Assembly (NCBI RefSeq): GCF_000292525.1 | Contig: NZ_AEYF01000021.1 | Location: forward strand, 1 to 64,000 | DNA: 64,000 nucleotides | Source of the DNA: Rhizobium sp. CCGE 510 | GTDB taxonomy: Bacteria; Pseudomonadota; Alphaproteobacteria; Rhizobiales; Rhizobiaceae | Direction: 5' to 3' | In this document: positions 18,245-27,137 of the stretch, one piece after another | How the letters are laid out: each line of letters starts with the position of its first letter | Numbering within the stretch: position 1 is the stretch's first letter | Made by a program: the position numbers and the translations under genes | Notes under the pieces: model-generated | The model's input: the letters and a program-made list of their open reading frames with translations, nothing else | The model's database searches: none | What the model was told of the DNA's origin: nothing

Positions 18245-20128
18245 CTAGCCAGCAAGTGACCCTTCCTCCAGAATGTCCTCGGGTCGAAAGAAGCCCTTGT
18301 TAAGGATCGCAGCCCTTGCCGCGGTGACATCTGGCACGAACATCACCACCGCCAGGTCTTGAACAGCACGCGAGCAGCAGACGTAGAAAAGGCGTCTTGT
18401 ACGGTCGATCACGGAATCTTTGCGTTCCGCGATATTGCGTTCATCCGTATCGGACAGCTCAGTGATGCCGAAGTATTTGCCGTACGAGAACAGGTTCTGA
18501 CCCTTGCCCTCCTCGTCGTCGAGAAGGACGAGCACTCTGTCAAATTCGGCCCCCTTGACGCCCTGCTGGGTAGCAAAGGGAGACAGATCCTCGATGTATT
18601 TCTGGTAGCCCCAAAGCTCGATGGCCGGGCTGGCCAGGAATTCCACCATCGGGAGGTACTCCGGATCAAGCTCATCTGCCGGGTTTACCGGGGCTGCAAG
18701 ATGTCGCGACATCCGTTCGTCTACAGCGATCAGCGACGAATTTATCGCGAAGTTCAGAATCTCTCTGATCGTTGTCGCTGGCTCGGAAAAAAGACGATCG
18801 AGTTCATGTGTCGCGTCGTGAAGTTGTCGGAGAACGCCGGCTACATTTTGACCGGCTCCTGGATCACGCAGCGGACCCTTCTCGCGCAGTATCGTTACGA
18901 TCTCGAAGTCGTCGCCCGCTCGCACGGCAGATGCCAAGGGCAGAAGGTATGTGATGAATGGACGAAGCGGCCATGCGGTGCCATCAACGAGGCCGTCCTT
19001 CAGGCTGTCAGGCGCCTCGTCATTCAAGGATGCATAGAGATTTGGGAAACCCAGTCGTTTTGCTGCCATTCGATGAACGACGACAAGCATCCGCACATCT
19101 GCGTCTTTCTGGTCGCTCTCCCATAGAGGGTCGTCGTTGACGTGGCCAAGATACTTCCGAACCTCACCGACGCGCCGGGTGCGATCCTCATCTGCAGGCA
19201 GAAGAAAGATCCTCGCCGTCCCATCCACTGGGACGTCTTGATCTTCCACTTTTATCGTTCTGCCTCTCACCTGTTTCAAATCGTCGTCTTCCGCCCGGAT
19301 AGCATTTATGACCTTCAACACGCGCTGTGGGCATCGAAAATTCTCCGGCTTTAGAATCTCGATCCAATCCTGCTCGCGATCGATCACACCAGCGCCCGCA
19401 GTGTAGATCTTCTGCATTGGATCGCCGAAAAATCCCAGGCAGAACGGATGTTCCACCGTTTGCGCGACCTTCCGGAGTGCCTCGATAAAGGCCGGGGTCG
19501 TATCCTGGCTCTCGTCCACGAACAAAACGGGATACTGTGCGGCCAGAAGGTTTCGCAGGAGCTGCTTCTGCTCGATCAGGGCAGGGACTAGTTTGATTAT
19601 ATCCGGGTGCCCCAGCACGCCATGACCATAGTCGCTGCCGGTTCCGTAGGTGAACCTCTGCAGGCGACGCACAATCTCCTTCTGCTGTTGATATCGAGCT
19701 AGCGCGGCCTCGATCTTAGGGCGGGTCGCGGCACGCGTCCCCGGCTTGGCGAGCCGGTCGTTTCCCTCTGTGATCTTTTCATCGATCCGCGAGAGAACCC
19801 AATCGCGAATGTCTGTCTGGAACGTATGGATTAGCGACCACAGGAAGCTATGGATCGTGGAGACGTGACAAAGAAGATCGTTGCCCACGTCGCTTCGGAT
19901 TTCGTTCACAGCCACGTCCGTGTAGGTGATGCAGGCAATCTGCTGTCCGCGCATGCGAAGCTCGTTCCCACGCGTTCGGGAGAGATGAGCCAGCGCCTTG
20001 ATCAACGAGGTTGTCTTCCCTGATCCGGCTCCTGCCACCATCACGAAGTTTGTGGGCGGCCGATTGTCGAGCGCGGTACGCAGCTCGATGTCGGCCTTCG
20101 TGTCCGGTTTTCCAATTCGACTGGTCAT
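18245..20128 (-). CDS. UvrD/PcrA-like helicase, GajB-type partner of OLD nuclease
   Basis: A 627-residue superfamily 1A helicase. Walker A AGAGSGKTT is at 32 to 40, motif Ia near ITYTDVAVNEI, Walker B LFVDESQDTT, motif III FFGDPMQKIY, motif IV ENFRCPQRVL, a motif V segment QGVKGAEFDRVLVL and motif VI LFYVCCSRA. It starts inside the last codons of the OLD-type nuclease gene (4-base overlap), so the pair is one operon, matching Gabija (GajA nuclease plus GajB helicase). In Gabija the helicase is thought to sense DNA termini and activate the nuclease. It is longer than typical GajB (about 490 residues), so I call it Gabija-like. Not UvrD proper. Confidence 0.8.
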   Translation of the reverse strand: MTSRIGKPDTKADIELRTALDNRPPTNFVMVAGAGSGKTTSLIKALAHLSRTRGNELRMRGQQIACITYTDVAVNEIRSDVGNDLLCHVSTIHSFLWSLIHTFQTDIRDWVLSRIDEKITEGNDRLAKPGTRAATRPKIEAALARYQQQKEIVRRLQRFTYGTGSDYGHGVLGHPDIIKLVPALIEQKQLLRNLLAAQYPVLFVDESQDTTPAFIEALRKVAQTVEHPFCLGFFGDPMQKIYTAGAGVIDREQDWIEILKPENFRCPQRVLKVINAIRAEDDDLKQVRGRTIKVEDQDVPVDGTARIFLLPADEDRTRRVGEVRKYLGHVNDDPLWESDQKDADVRMLVVVHRMAAKRLGFPNLYASLNDEAPDSLKDGLVDGTAWPLRPFITYLLPLASAVRAGDDFEIVTILREKGPLRDPGAGQNVAGVLRQLHDATHELDRLFSEPATTIREILNFAINSSLIAVDERMSRHLAAPVNPADELDPEYLPMVEFLASPAIELWGYQKYIEDLSPFATQQGVKGAEFDRVLVLLDDEEGKGQNLFSYGKYFGITELSDTDERNIAERKDSVIDRTRRLFYVCCSRAVQDLAVVMFVPDVTAARAAILNKGFFRPEDILEEGSLAG

Positions 20129-22461
20129 TCGAAGATGTCCCCGAAAGGTTCGAGCTCCCCGGCGTCTCCGCGTGCGTCGCCCCCGCCGTCCTCCGGTGGC
20201 ATGACTTCATTCTCCAACCACCTGAGGCCGTCGAAGATGTACCGTGGCACCGACCAGTCCTTCGGATCCTGCTCGAGCAGAGCTAGTGCAAAGTTGGTCT
20301 TGCCGAAGCTGGCGCCAGCGATTTTCCGGTTAAGCCGAGCGGAGATTTCAAAGAGGTCTAGTTTGGCCGCCCCCCTAATCCTGAGCTTAAGGCTTTGACG
20401 GTCTTTATCCTGAGACCAGACAAGGTTTTCGAGCGCGAAGGCTTCCTCCAATGTGCGTCCGGCGAGGGTCCTTGTCTCGTCTCTCCAAACAACCTCGGTG
20501 CTCGTCTGATAGGAAACCCGTACCAGTGCCCCATGCTCAACCGCTCTCGTCTGTGTGCAGTCGCTAGCATCGGCAGCCAGAAGATCCGCAATAAGCGTCT
20601 TTCCAGGCAACCATTTGATCAGCGTCTGGTTCGACGTGACCGCGCCGTCAATCGAAACCAGGCAGGCGGTGCCGGGGCCGGGCTCCTCATTCTCGTCTTC
20701 CGGCTCTTCCTCTTCCGCGACAATAGCAGCCGCTTCCGCTTCCGCAGGGTTCTCTGCGACGGCAGGCTGCGGTTCACCTTCTTGTCCGGCAATGTCATCT
20801 TCGGGTTCTATCTCAGGGGGCGCACCAGGGAGCACGCTGTCGATGTCCGTTATGATGAGCGTTGTGATGCCGAGGAATTCGATTAGGCTCTTGAACCGGT
20901 GCCCGAATGCTCCACCGATCTCAAGGACACTCAGATATGCCGATCGCAGACGGGGAGCCGCCATCGCAATCATCTGTGGCAGCAGGAGGCGTTCCACATT
21001 GCCCTCGACCAGCACCGCGGCGTCGGCGAAGAACAGGTCGCAATGGGTGAGCTTGAGATATCGCTCGAGGAAATTCCGATTGCGCGGCGACGTATCTTCA
21101 TAAAACGATGAGAGGTTGAGTACGTCGGACGTCTGTCCGGCTGCTCCGGGCATGCGTCGGAAATAGCGGATCGGCCGGAAACCACGCTCGTAGAGAATAT
21201 GAGACGAGTGGGTCGAGACCACGAGCTGGCTCGTATAGTAGAGCCCGTCGTCGCCGTCGATCTTAAGGATATCCAGGACCTTTCGGACGAAGACCTGCTG
21301 AAGCTGAACGTGTAGGTGAGCTTCCGGCTCCTCGATGAACACGAGGTGGAGCGGCGGCCTGCTCTCCTCGATATCCAACCATCTCCCGTGGAGGTCGAGG
21401 AGTTCGACGACCATGTAGATGAGGTTCTTGAAACCGAGGCCATTGTACCGATCGGGAAGCGTCGGCAGTACGCCGTGTTCATTTTCATCGCCGAGCGCAT
21501 AGTGAACCTTCGTCCCATCCTGGGAACTCATGATTGTCGCTGGGTTCAACGCTGTCTTGATTAGGAGGCGAGGATTCCCCAATCCCGGATAACCGAGCTC
21601 CGAGAGACGATCTAAGGTCGGGCCAAAGACACGGCCGAGATGATCGTTGAGCATCATCTCGGAAGCGGCAAGCGCACGCTGGGCTTCGAAATCTGCGGAG
21701 CTTTGCTCCAGGTTTCGCTGGTAGAAACGGCCGAGGACACGTGACAGCTCCTCGGCACGCGATCCTCCTGCTGAGTCTGAAAGGTGGCGTTGGGCATGCA
21801 GGAAGTCGACTTTGACGAGGCTCGCCAGGATGTCCTTCCCGTTCCGTCCCTTGTCTGATGAGATCAGTCGCGGGACATAATCAGCGTGTTCGCGCAGATC
21901 GTTGTCGAAGCATGCCCGATCCAGAACATGATATTGTAATTCAAAACCATGACGCAGCCTGACGCCTCCGTCGTCCCGAAGGTAGTCACAGAGCGTTCTA
22001 GGTGAAGGGTGATAGTCGCCAGCGCCGTTCGCTGCCGGCTGGACGTTCGCTGCCGCGAGGGCGTGGGCTGTCTGGAAGCTCTGCAACAATGCACCAGGAT
22101 CAGAGGCGGCAAACGACACTCGGATCCCGACTTTGCTTCCCGTAAAGGCGAGGCTGGGAAGGAGCTCGACGACCCGATGGAGGTTTGCCGGCTCTACGTT
22201 GAACCAGATATCCATCGAGATAGTCGGCAGTTCATCTACTTCACCGGTGCCGAATGCATCGATGGCAATCCAACAGTCCGAGCTGAAATCGTGAAGCGAG
22301 AACCGCTCGCGTGAAGCCGCCGTAAAGAGCTGGAGCGCGTGGGTGGCAGACGTCTTACCGCTATTGTTTGCGCCCACGAAGATAGAGATGTCGGAGGCCA
22401 GATCGATACGTACGTCCTTAAGACGGCGAAAATTACGAAGTCTAATTGATTCAATATGCAT
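20125..22461 (-). CDS. OLD family ATP-dependent endonuclease with TOPRIM domain, GajA-type
   Basis: A 778-residue class 2 OLD-family nuclease. The ATPase has Walker A GANNSGKT at 30 to 37, a signature region and Walker B LVFIEEPEAHLH near residue 370, with the switch histidine in VVSTHSSHIL. The TOPRIM nuclease has the glutamate in AVLVEGNVER and the DxD in LIITDIDSV. A stretch of about 50 residues after the DxD is unusually acidic (runs of E and D with P), an insert not expected in GajA, whose usual length is nearer 580. Predicted to nick or cut foreign DNA when nucleotide levels fall. It is first in the operon with the UvrD-like helicase. Confidence 0.85.
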   Translation of the reverse strand: MHIESIRLRNFRRLKDVRIDLASDISIFVGANNSGKTSATHALQLFTAASRERFSLHDFSSDCWIAIDAFGTGEVDELPTISMDIWFNVEPANLHRVVELLPSLAFTGSKVGIRVSFAASDPGALLQSFQTAHALAAANVQPAANGAGDYHPSPRTLCDYLRDDGGVRLRHGFELQYHVLDRACFDNDLREHADYVPRLISSDKGRNGKDILASLVKVDFLHAQRHLSDSAGGSRAEELSRVLGRFYQRNLEQSSADFEAQRALAASEMMLNDHLGRVFGPTLDRLSELGYPGLGNPRLLIKTALNPATIMSSQDGTKVHYALGDENEHGVLPTLPDRYNGLGFKNLIYMVVELLDLHGRWLDIEESRPPLHLVFIEEPEAHLHVQLQQVFVRKVLDILKIDGDDGLYYTSQLVVSTHSSHILYERGFRPIRYFRRMPGAAGQTSDVLNLSSFYEDTSPRNRNFLERYLKLTHCDLFFADAAVLVEGNVERLLLPQMIAMAAPRLRSAYLSVLEIGGAFGHRFKSLIEFLGITTLIITDIDSVLPGAPPEIEPEDDIAGQEGEPQPAVAENPAEAEAAAIVAEEEEPEDENEEPGPGTACLVSIDGAVTSNQTLIKWLPGKTLIADLLAADASDCTQTRAVEHGALVRVSYQTSTEVVWRDETRTLAGRTLEEAFALENLVWSQDKDRQSLKLRIRGAAKLDLFEISARLNRKIAGASFGKTNFALALLEQDPKDWSVPRYIFDGLRWLENEVMPPEDGGGDARGDAGELEPFGDIFE

Positions 22462-22802
22462 GAAACTTCTGACCCCAATGCTCTCAAGGATTGCACTGTA
22501 GTCAGTCGAGCGGTGATTCGTCAGGTGGTGATCTGGGCTCGGAGGTCGGCTTTCACAGTCGCCGGCTGACGGTGTCGTCGGTTGCTGGGATTCAAGCTCG
22601 GAATGGAAGTCACGCAGACAGAAAAAAGGGGACCAGCACCCAGAGGTCCGATCCCTGTGTCAGTGTCCCACGGAGATATGCCATGGGCAGGGAAGTTTTC
22701 CGTCAGCACATTAGAATACTATAATGCGAGATGCAGCATATAGCCAAGCGCTTCCTTTCGTTCTGCCTCTTACGAAGTAGAGGAGTCAAAAACGCGAGCG
22801 TT
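22462..22802. other. Intergenic region upstream of the Gabija-like operon
   Basis: A 341-base gap. It must contain the promoter of the minus-strand OLD/helicase operon. I see no gene, repeat or terminator hairpin that can be supported. Confidence 0.3.
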
Positions 22803-23123
22803 TTACTGCCGGGCGACCTGCTCAAGGGGGCCGCTTTCAAACAGCGAGAAGATGGATCCATAGAAATCTATGTGGTCGGGCTTGACGATCGCTATTCCTA
22901 ACACCCCAGTCTCCTGGGAGAGGTTCCACTCCATCGTCACGACGATGTCGCTGTGTTTTTGGAGGTAGCGGCCAAGCTGTTCGGCTTCGCCCAAGGGCCA
23001 AGTCGCATAGGCGTCCTGGCCAAGGAGGGCAATCGGGTCGTCCCCTTCCCATAGTGGACGCCCGTGAGAAAAGGCCTCGTGTTGCACGGTGCCGTTACCA
23101 GTGGTGGAGACGAATTCAATCAT
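22803..23123 (-). CDS. Hypothetical protein (106 aa)
   Basis: A small protein of about 106 residues beginning MIEFVSTTGNG, without recognised motifs, signal peptide or membrane segment. It contains WPLGEAEQLGRYLQKHSDIV and a hydrophobic core typical of a small globular alpha/beta fold. The longer frame, to 23177, lacks a ribosome site; the shorter start has AAGG 9 bases upstream. The HARE-HTH-like gene lies 104 bases upstream on the same strand, so they could be co-transcribed. Confidence 0.5.
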   Translation of the reverse strand: MIEFVSTTGNGTVQHEAFSHGRPLWEGDDPIALLGQDAYATWPLGEAEQLGRYLQKHSDIVVTMEWNLSQETGVLGIAIVKPDHIDFYGSIFSLFESGPLEQVARQ

Positions 23124-23227
23124 GACAGGGAGCCTTGTTTGCACTCGGAGCACACCCGAAGGCTTACGCCATGTCAAACTCTGTCCCGACCGGGGCCCAA
23201 CTATTTTTGCTAAGCGTCCGTGTCGCT

Positions 23228-23704
23228 TTAGGCGTCGGCGTCCGTGAGCGTCCAGCCTTGGGCGTGAATATGCTTAAATTCAGGATTGCGCCGCAAGGCC
23301 GAACGGATTAGATCGACAGGATTCCGAGCATGAATGTAAATGCCTTTGGCTTCCATCCGCTTCTTGAGTTCAAGCTGCATGACAGGCTCGCCGGCTTCGC
23401 GAAGTAAGACCTTTGCGGCGTCTCTTATTCGATCAGACTGAGTAACAGTCGAAGTCAGTTGGGCCTTCTCCTCCTTCACCGGGGCGAGGGGATTGTCGAC
23501 GAGCGGTTCCTTCTTCACCTCAAGCATCTGGGCTCGAATGATTTCAACCTGCGCCTTGGCCTTGGAGATTTCGGCTTCCTGATCGCGACAGTACTGGTCG
23601 GCGCGGACGCGAAATTGGGCTAACTCATCTTCTTTCTGCAGGACCCTCTTCTCAAGAGAGAGCAGAAGCATCGCGAACTGTTCGCCGACGTCCACCAAAA
23701 TCAA
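23228..23704 (-). CDS. Coiled-coil protein with C-terminal winged-helix (HARE-HTH-like)
   Basis: A 158-residue protein. Residues about 12 to 65 are a heptad-rich coiled coil (EKRVLQKEDELAQFRVRADQ). Residues about 92 to 155 resemble the HARE-HTH winged helix: DRIRDAAKVLLREAGEPV, a LKKRMEAKG helix, then RNPVDLIRSALRRNPEF and a final HIHAQGWTLT strand. HARE-HTH domains are thought to read DNA or base modifications and link to restriction enzymes. This fits a sensor or regulator in a defence island. The start is uncertain: a TTG at 23704, a GTG at 23695 with GAGG upstream, or an ATG at 23671. Confidence 0.6.
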   Translation of the reverse strand: MILVDVGEQFAMLLLSLEKRVLQKEDELAQFRVRADQYCRDQEAEISKAKAQVEIIRAQMLEVKKEPLVDNPLAPVKEEKAQLTSTVTQSDRIRDAAKVLLREAGEPVMQLELKKRMEAKGIYIHARNPVDLIRSALRRNPEFKHIHAQGWTLTDADA

Positions 23705-23779
23705 AGCCTCAAATGGTAAATAAGTCCAACGGAGAGTCCCTTGTTCGCGGGAGCGAACTGCTCTAGGGTCCTAGTTGTG

Positions 23780-23820
23780 AGTCGGGCGGGCCTGTCGTCG
23801 AAAAACTAACCCACCCGACT
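23780..23820. terminator. Hairpin between the HARE-HTH-like gene and the recombinase operon
   Basis: AGTCGGGCGGG pairs with CCCACCCGACT (one G-T pair) around an 19-base loop. No T-run follows. It lies in a 470-base gap (23705 to 24175) with no other visible gene and may mark a transcript end or a recombination-related structure. Confidence 0.3.
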
Positions 23821-24175
23821 ACCAGAACCTTTTTCGGAGGCCCTGCATGTCAAACACCTGATACTATCTAGCTGAAACCGCTACTGTATTCAACGGTCCG
23901 TCGAGGCGTAACTGTGCCTTTCGGCTAAGCAGCGGATTCTCCTAGGCAATATTCGATCTACAGCCAGTTTCTGTGCAATCCGATCGGCTCAATCAAGGCG
24001 CTTCGGTGCATGAAACATGCGCTCGTCCAAACTCTTGGACGAATCACGCGGACGCCAGCCTGCTCTCGAAGCGGGACCGATCCCGCGTATGGTCTCACCA
24101 ACGCCCAGCCATCTAATCACCCTCGGACGACCGGCGTCCAGAGGACGGCAAAACATGCTCTGAAAGGAGAGAAAG

Positions 24176-24262
24176 ATGAATTCCGTAGGTAAACGACTTA
24201 CTCTTGTAAGACCGGTTTTACTCAAAGGGACCTGTGGGAATGCCCCGGAGGCGGCGCCTTGA
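24176..24262 (+). CDS. Possible 28-residue leader peptide
   Basis: An ATG frame of 28 codons (starts MNSVGKRLTLVRPVLL) sits 7 bases behind a very strong ribosome site, AAAGGAGA. It is basic at the start and ends EAAP. It could be a short regulatory leader for the recombinase operon about 500 bases downstream, or chance. No family known. Confidence 0.3.
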   Translation: MNSVGKRLTLVRPVLLKGTCGNAPEAAP

Positions 24263-24758
24263 GATCTGAGGCGGAGCCTGAAACCGTCCGCAGAAAGGCG
24301 GCTCCACATGGCGCGGAGCGTCCTGATCTCGGGCGCGACAAAAGCATGCTGACTGCTGGACAACTCGCTGAAGTTTCGCAGGAAGTTCCATCGCTATGCA
24401 TGGCCGGCTCCCCATTCCGGGAAGGAATGGATCGGCAGTCCGGTTCCCTATGGCGGCGAGCATGGAGGATCGATTTCTCAAGTGGCAGGGTCACCAAACA
24501 GCTAGCCGAAACATGGGTGTGCCATTGCTCCGCGACGGGCACTGGTTCGGGATCGGAGATCACGAGTGGGAATCCTTGCGGCGGCCCCGCCGCGGCGATC
24601 GCCTTGAGAACGGATCGCGTCCACGACGGCGTCCGTGGCGAATGAAGGAATCGTCCGAGCCGAGTTTTCCTGTGGCGTCCGAGTAGCGGGTCGAATCCTT
24701 CTTGGACTGCCCAATCGCTGCAGTCCAATCCTTGATATCAAAATCAATAGGTAAAGCA
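24263..24758. other. Region upstream of ginA
   Basis: About 500 bases with open frames on both strands, none with a ribosome site, a recognisable family or a consistent coding signature. The promoter of the recombinase operon should lie here. Confidence 0.3.
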
Positions 24759-27137
24759 ATGGACACTGCGAAAGAACGATTCGCGGGCGCGAACGAGCTC
24801 GCCCTGTCGGTCGATGCATTCGAAACAGGGTACTCGGATCTGGCCGAAGCCGTGACGAAATACACGTTGTTCTTCAAATCGACGAACAAACGGACGAAGT
24901 ATGTGCTGGCCCCCAGGCTGCTGCTGGGGTTGATCGAAGACGACGGCCGTTTCGACATGCTCCGTCTTTTTCTGAAGCGGCCAGAAGGATGGTCCGCACG
25001 CAGGAAGGATTTCGAGGGCGTCCTCCTGCGGGCTTTGAAGGCGAACTACCAGCGACTCCTGGCGTCCGACCTCTATTCTGAAGCCGTTGCTTTGGAGCAT
25101 GGAAGGAACGCGATCGCTGTCTTCAGGTGGCTGGGTCTAAGCACGTCGATCTATCCAGAACTCCCGAAGGTCCTCCCCCTTAAGCCGAAAAACCCGAAGG
25201 GTTCGCGAAAGGCAGCGGACGTCGAACCACCGTTCTCGCCGATGAGCGTCGAGGAAATAGGATCGGTACTTGGTGATCGGTTCCGCGATGATTTGCTCGC
25301 TTACGAGGCCAACGAACTCAGAGGCACAACAAAGATCGTCGGATTTCGCTACCTTATGTCGTACGTCACGTCGAAACCTTCCAGCTATTCGGACGCGGTC
25401 GTTCGCGCGCTTTCCGGCTGCGGCAACGAACACTGCGATGCTACGACGATCAAGTCGGTGATTGACGAGTGCGAGACCGCTCTGAAGGGGTCCGGAGCCT
25501 TCGCCACGAAAACCGTCACGGGGTTGATGCGCAACTGCAGTCACCTCTTCGAACATATGTCGGAACTCCCTAACCGGAGCTACCCGCATTTTTCACGGCG
25601 CTACAAGAAATTCACCCACGTTCCAACTGAGAGCGCGTCGATCGCAGATCTCGGTTTCCCTGAAACAAAAAACCTTACTGGTTCGGCGAAGCTCCGCGTG
25701 TCGATGAAGGTCATCAGCGACGCAGCAATGGACGTCCTTCAGAAGCACGCGTCGTTCTTCAAAGCTGCCGAGCCGCTGCGCAAAGGGAGGATCGCTGCCG
25801 ATCTTCCCAAGGAGGAACGCGCAGCTTGCAATGCGATCTCAGCCGTCGTGAGGGCCGAGATCCGCAGTTTTGAACAGGCCGGGAAATCGCAGTTCTCGAA
25901 ATCCGGCGTCCGGACGAATTCTAAAGCCGTCGACGCTTCCATGAACTTACTGGCAGACCCAGCAACATGGCGAGAGGCCGGTCTCGGCGAGCTCGTTCCG
26001 AAGGTTGCATCGCTCGATTTCCCGCAAATCATGACCCTGGTGCTGTGCTGCGTGGGCGCCACCATCGTACCGGTCTTGGCTGCGAAGATGGTTTTTTGCT
26101 GCGACACTGGTTGGAACCGGCAACCGATCGAGGACATTCCGCCGGAGGTGTATCAGTTCCGCCTCGTGGACGAGGTCGGTGTAGCGTGCGCCTCGTTCGT
26201 GCAAGCGTTCAAAAATCGCGCTGGACACCTCGTTCAAACATTGTTGGAGCATTCCCAACTCAGAGGGCTGAGGGCGACCGACGCGGTCGCGGCTTGGGAG
26301 GAAGCGGAACGGGAACAGAACTGGGGCGATTGCGATCAACGTTCCATGGTCGGGTACACCAGCCCAGCCTACGTGGCTTTGGAGCTGCTTCGTCCATCGG
26401 TTGAGGCTCTTGACGGCTACACGAAAGACCAACGCGTTCATGAGCGGTTCTTTAAAAGTATCTCGGTTTCCGGCGGGGTCTCGCTTAACAAGCGGGAAAT
26501 CGCGACGGTGTTCAAAAGTGGCCCGCTTGCGACCCCCGGCCTAAACTTCAAACTGATCCGTAGGTCATACCTTCAACTGATGTTCAGGGTCGTGGACACG
26601 GTGGAAGCCTTGCGGACGGACGCCGGACACGCTGGTACCGGGGTTCTTCTTCCCGTTTACCTTAACTCTCCCGAAATCAGACGCGAACTCGAGCAGAGTA
26701 CACGGTTCTTCCAGAACGCTATCCAATCTCTGGTCATCGCCGAAGTCGGTAAACCGCTCGAATTCCTCATGACACCCGAACAGCACGTTTGGTTCTACAA
26801 CCTCGCCCGCGTGTCGGGAGTGGCGAGTGCGGTCGGCTACGGGGTCTCCACTCCTATCGCCGGGCCACCAGCTTTCCGCTTCACGCCATCGGACGAACAA
26901 CTCCGGTCACTTTTTGCAATCAGCAAGTCCCTGGACATCGAAGAGAAGACTGCCGACCCGCGCCGCTGGTCGCTCGTAGGCGTGCCTCTGAGGGGGTTCA
27001 CCAAGGCTATCTTCGCGAAGCTCAAATCAGCGGGAATGAGCCGTCTCCTCAAACGCATCAGCGACGAGTTCAACGACGATTTGCGTCGCGGTTTTGTCGA
27101 TCTCCCGCCACTCAATCTCTCAGGAGCGTTTAAATGA
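24759..27137 (+). CDS. ginA: Divergent tyrosine-recombinase-like protein, GinA-type
   Basis: A 792-residue protein, first of a tightly coupled four-gene operon. Its identification rests on position and length plus a weak catalytic-domain signature near the C-terminus: LIRRSYLQLMFR, AGHAGTGVLLPVYLNSP, resembling the HxxR and GH...Y boxes of phage integrases in a degenerate form. The active-site tyrosine may be the Y in PVYLN. Most of the protein is unassigned helical sequence. GInt islands carry three such large integrases, and all four gin genes are reported to be needed for integration and excision. The ATG at 24759 is chosen over a TTG at 24702 in the same frame. The next gene overlaps by 4 bases (ATGA). 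Confidence 0.7.
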   Translation: MDTAKERFAGANELALSVDAFETGYSDLAEAVTKYTLFFKSTNKRTKYVLAPRLLLGLIEDDGRFDMLRLFLKRPEGWSARRKDFEGVLLRALKANYQRLLASDLYSEAVALEHGRNAIAVFRWLGLSTSIYPELPKVLPLKPKNPKGSRKAADVEPPFSPMSVEEIGSVLGDRFRDDLLAYEANELRGTTKIVGFRYLMSYVTSKPSSYSDAVVRALSGCGNEHCDATTIKSVIDECETALKGSGAFATKTVTGLMRNCSHLFEHMSELPNRSYPHFSRRYKKFTHVPTESASIADLGFPETKNLTGSAKLRVSMKVISDAAMDVLQKHASFFKAAEPLRKGRIAADLPKEERAACNAISAVVRAEIRSFEQAGKSQFSKSGVRTNSKAVDASMNLLADPATWREAGLGELVPKVASLDFPQIMTLVLCCVGATIVPVLAAKMVFCCDTGWNRQPIEDIPPEVYQFRLVDEVGVACASFVQAFKNRAGHLVQTLLEHSQLRGLRATDAVAAWEEAEREQNWGDCDQRSMVGYTSPAYVALELLRPSVEALDGYTKDQRVHERFFKSISVSGGVSLNKREIATVFKSGPLATPGLNFKLIRRSYLQLMFRVVDTVEALRTDAGHAGTGVLLPVYLNSPEIRRELEQSTRFFQNAIQSLVIAEVGKPLEFLMTPEQHVWFYNLARVSGVASAVGYGVSTPIAGPPAFRFTPSDEQLRSLFAISKSLDIEEKTADPRRWSLVGVPLRGFTKAIFAKLKSAGMSRLLKRISDEFNDDLRRGFVDLPPLNLSGAFK

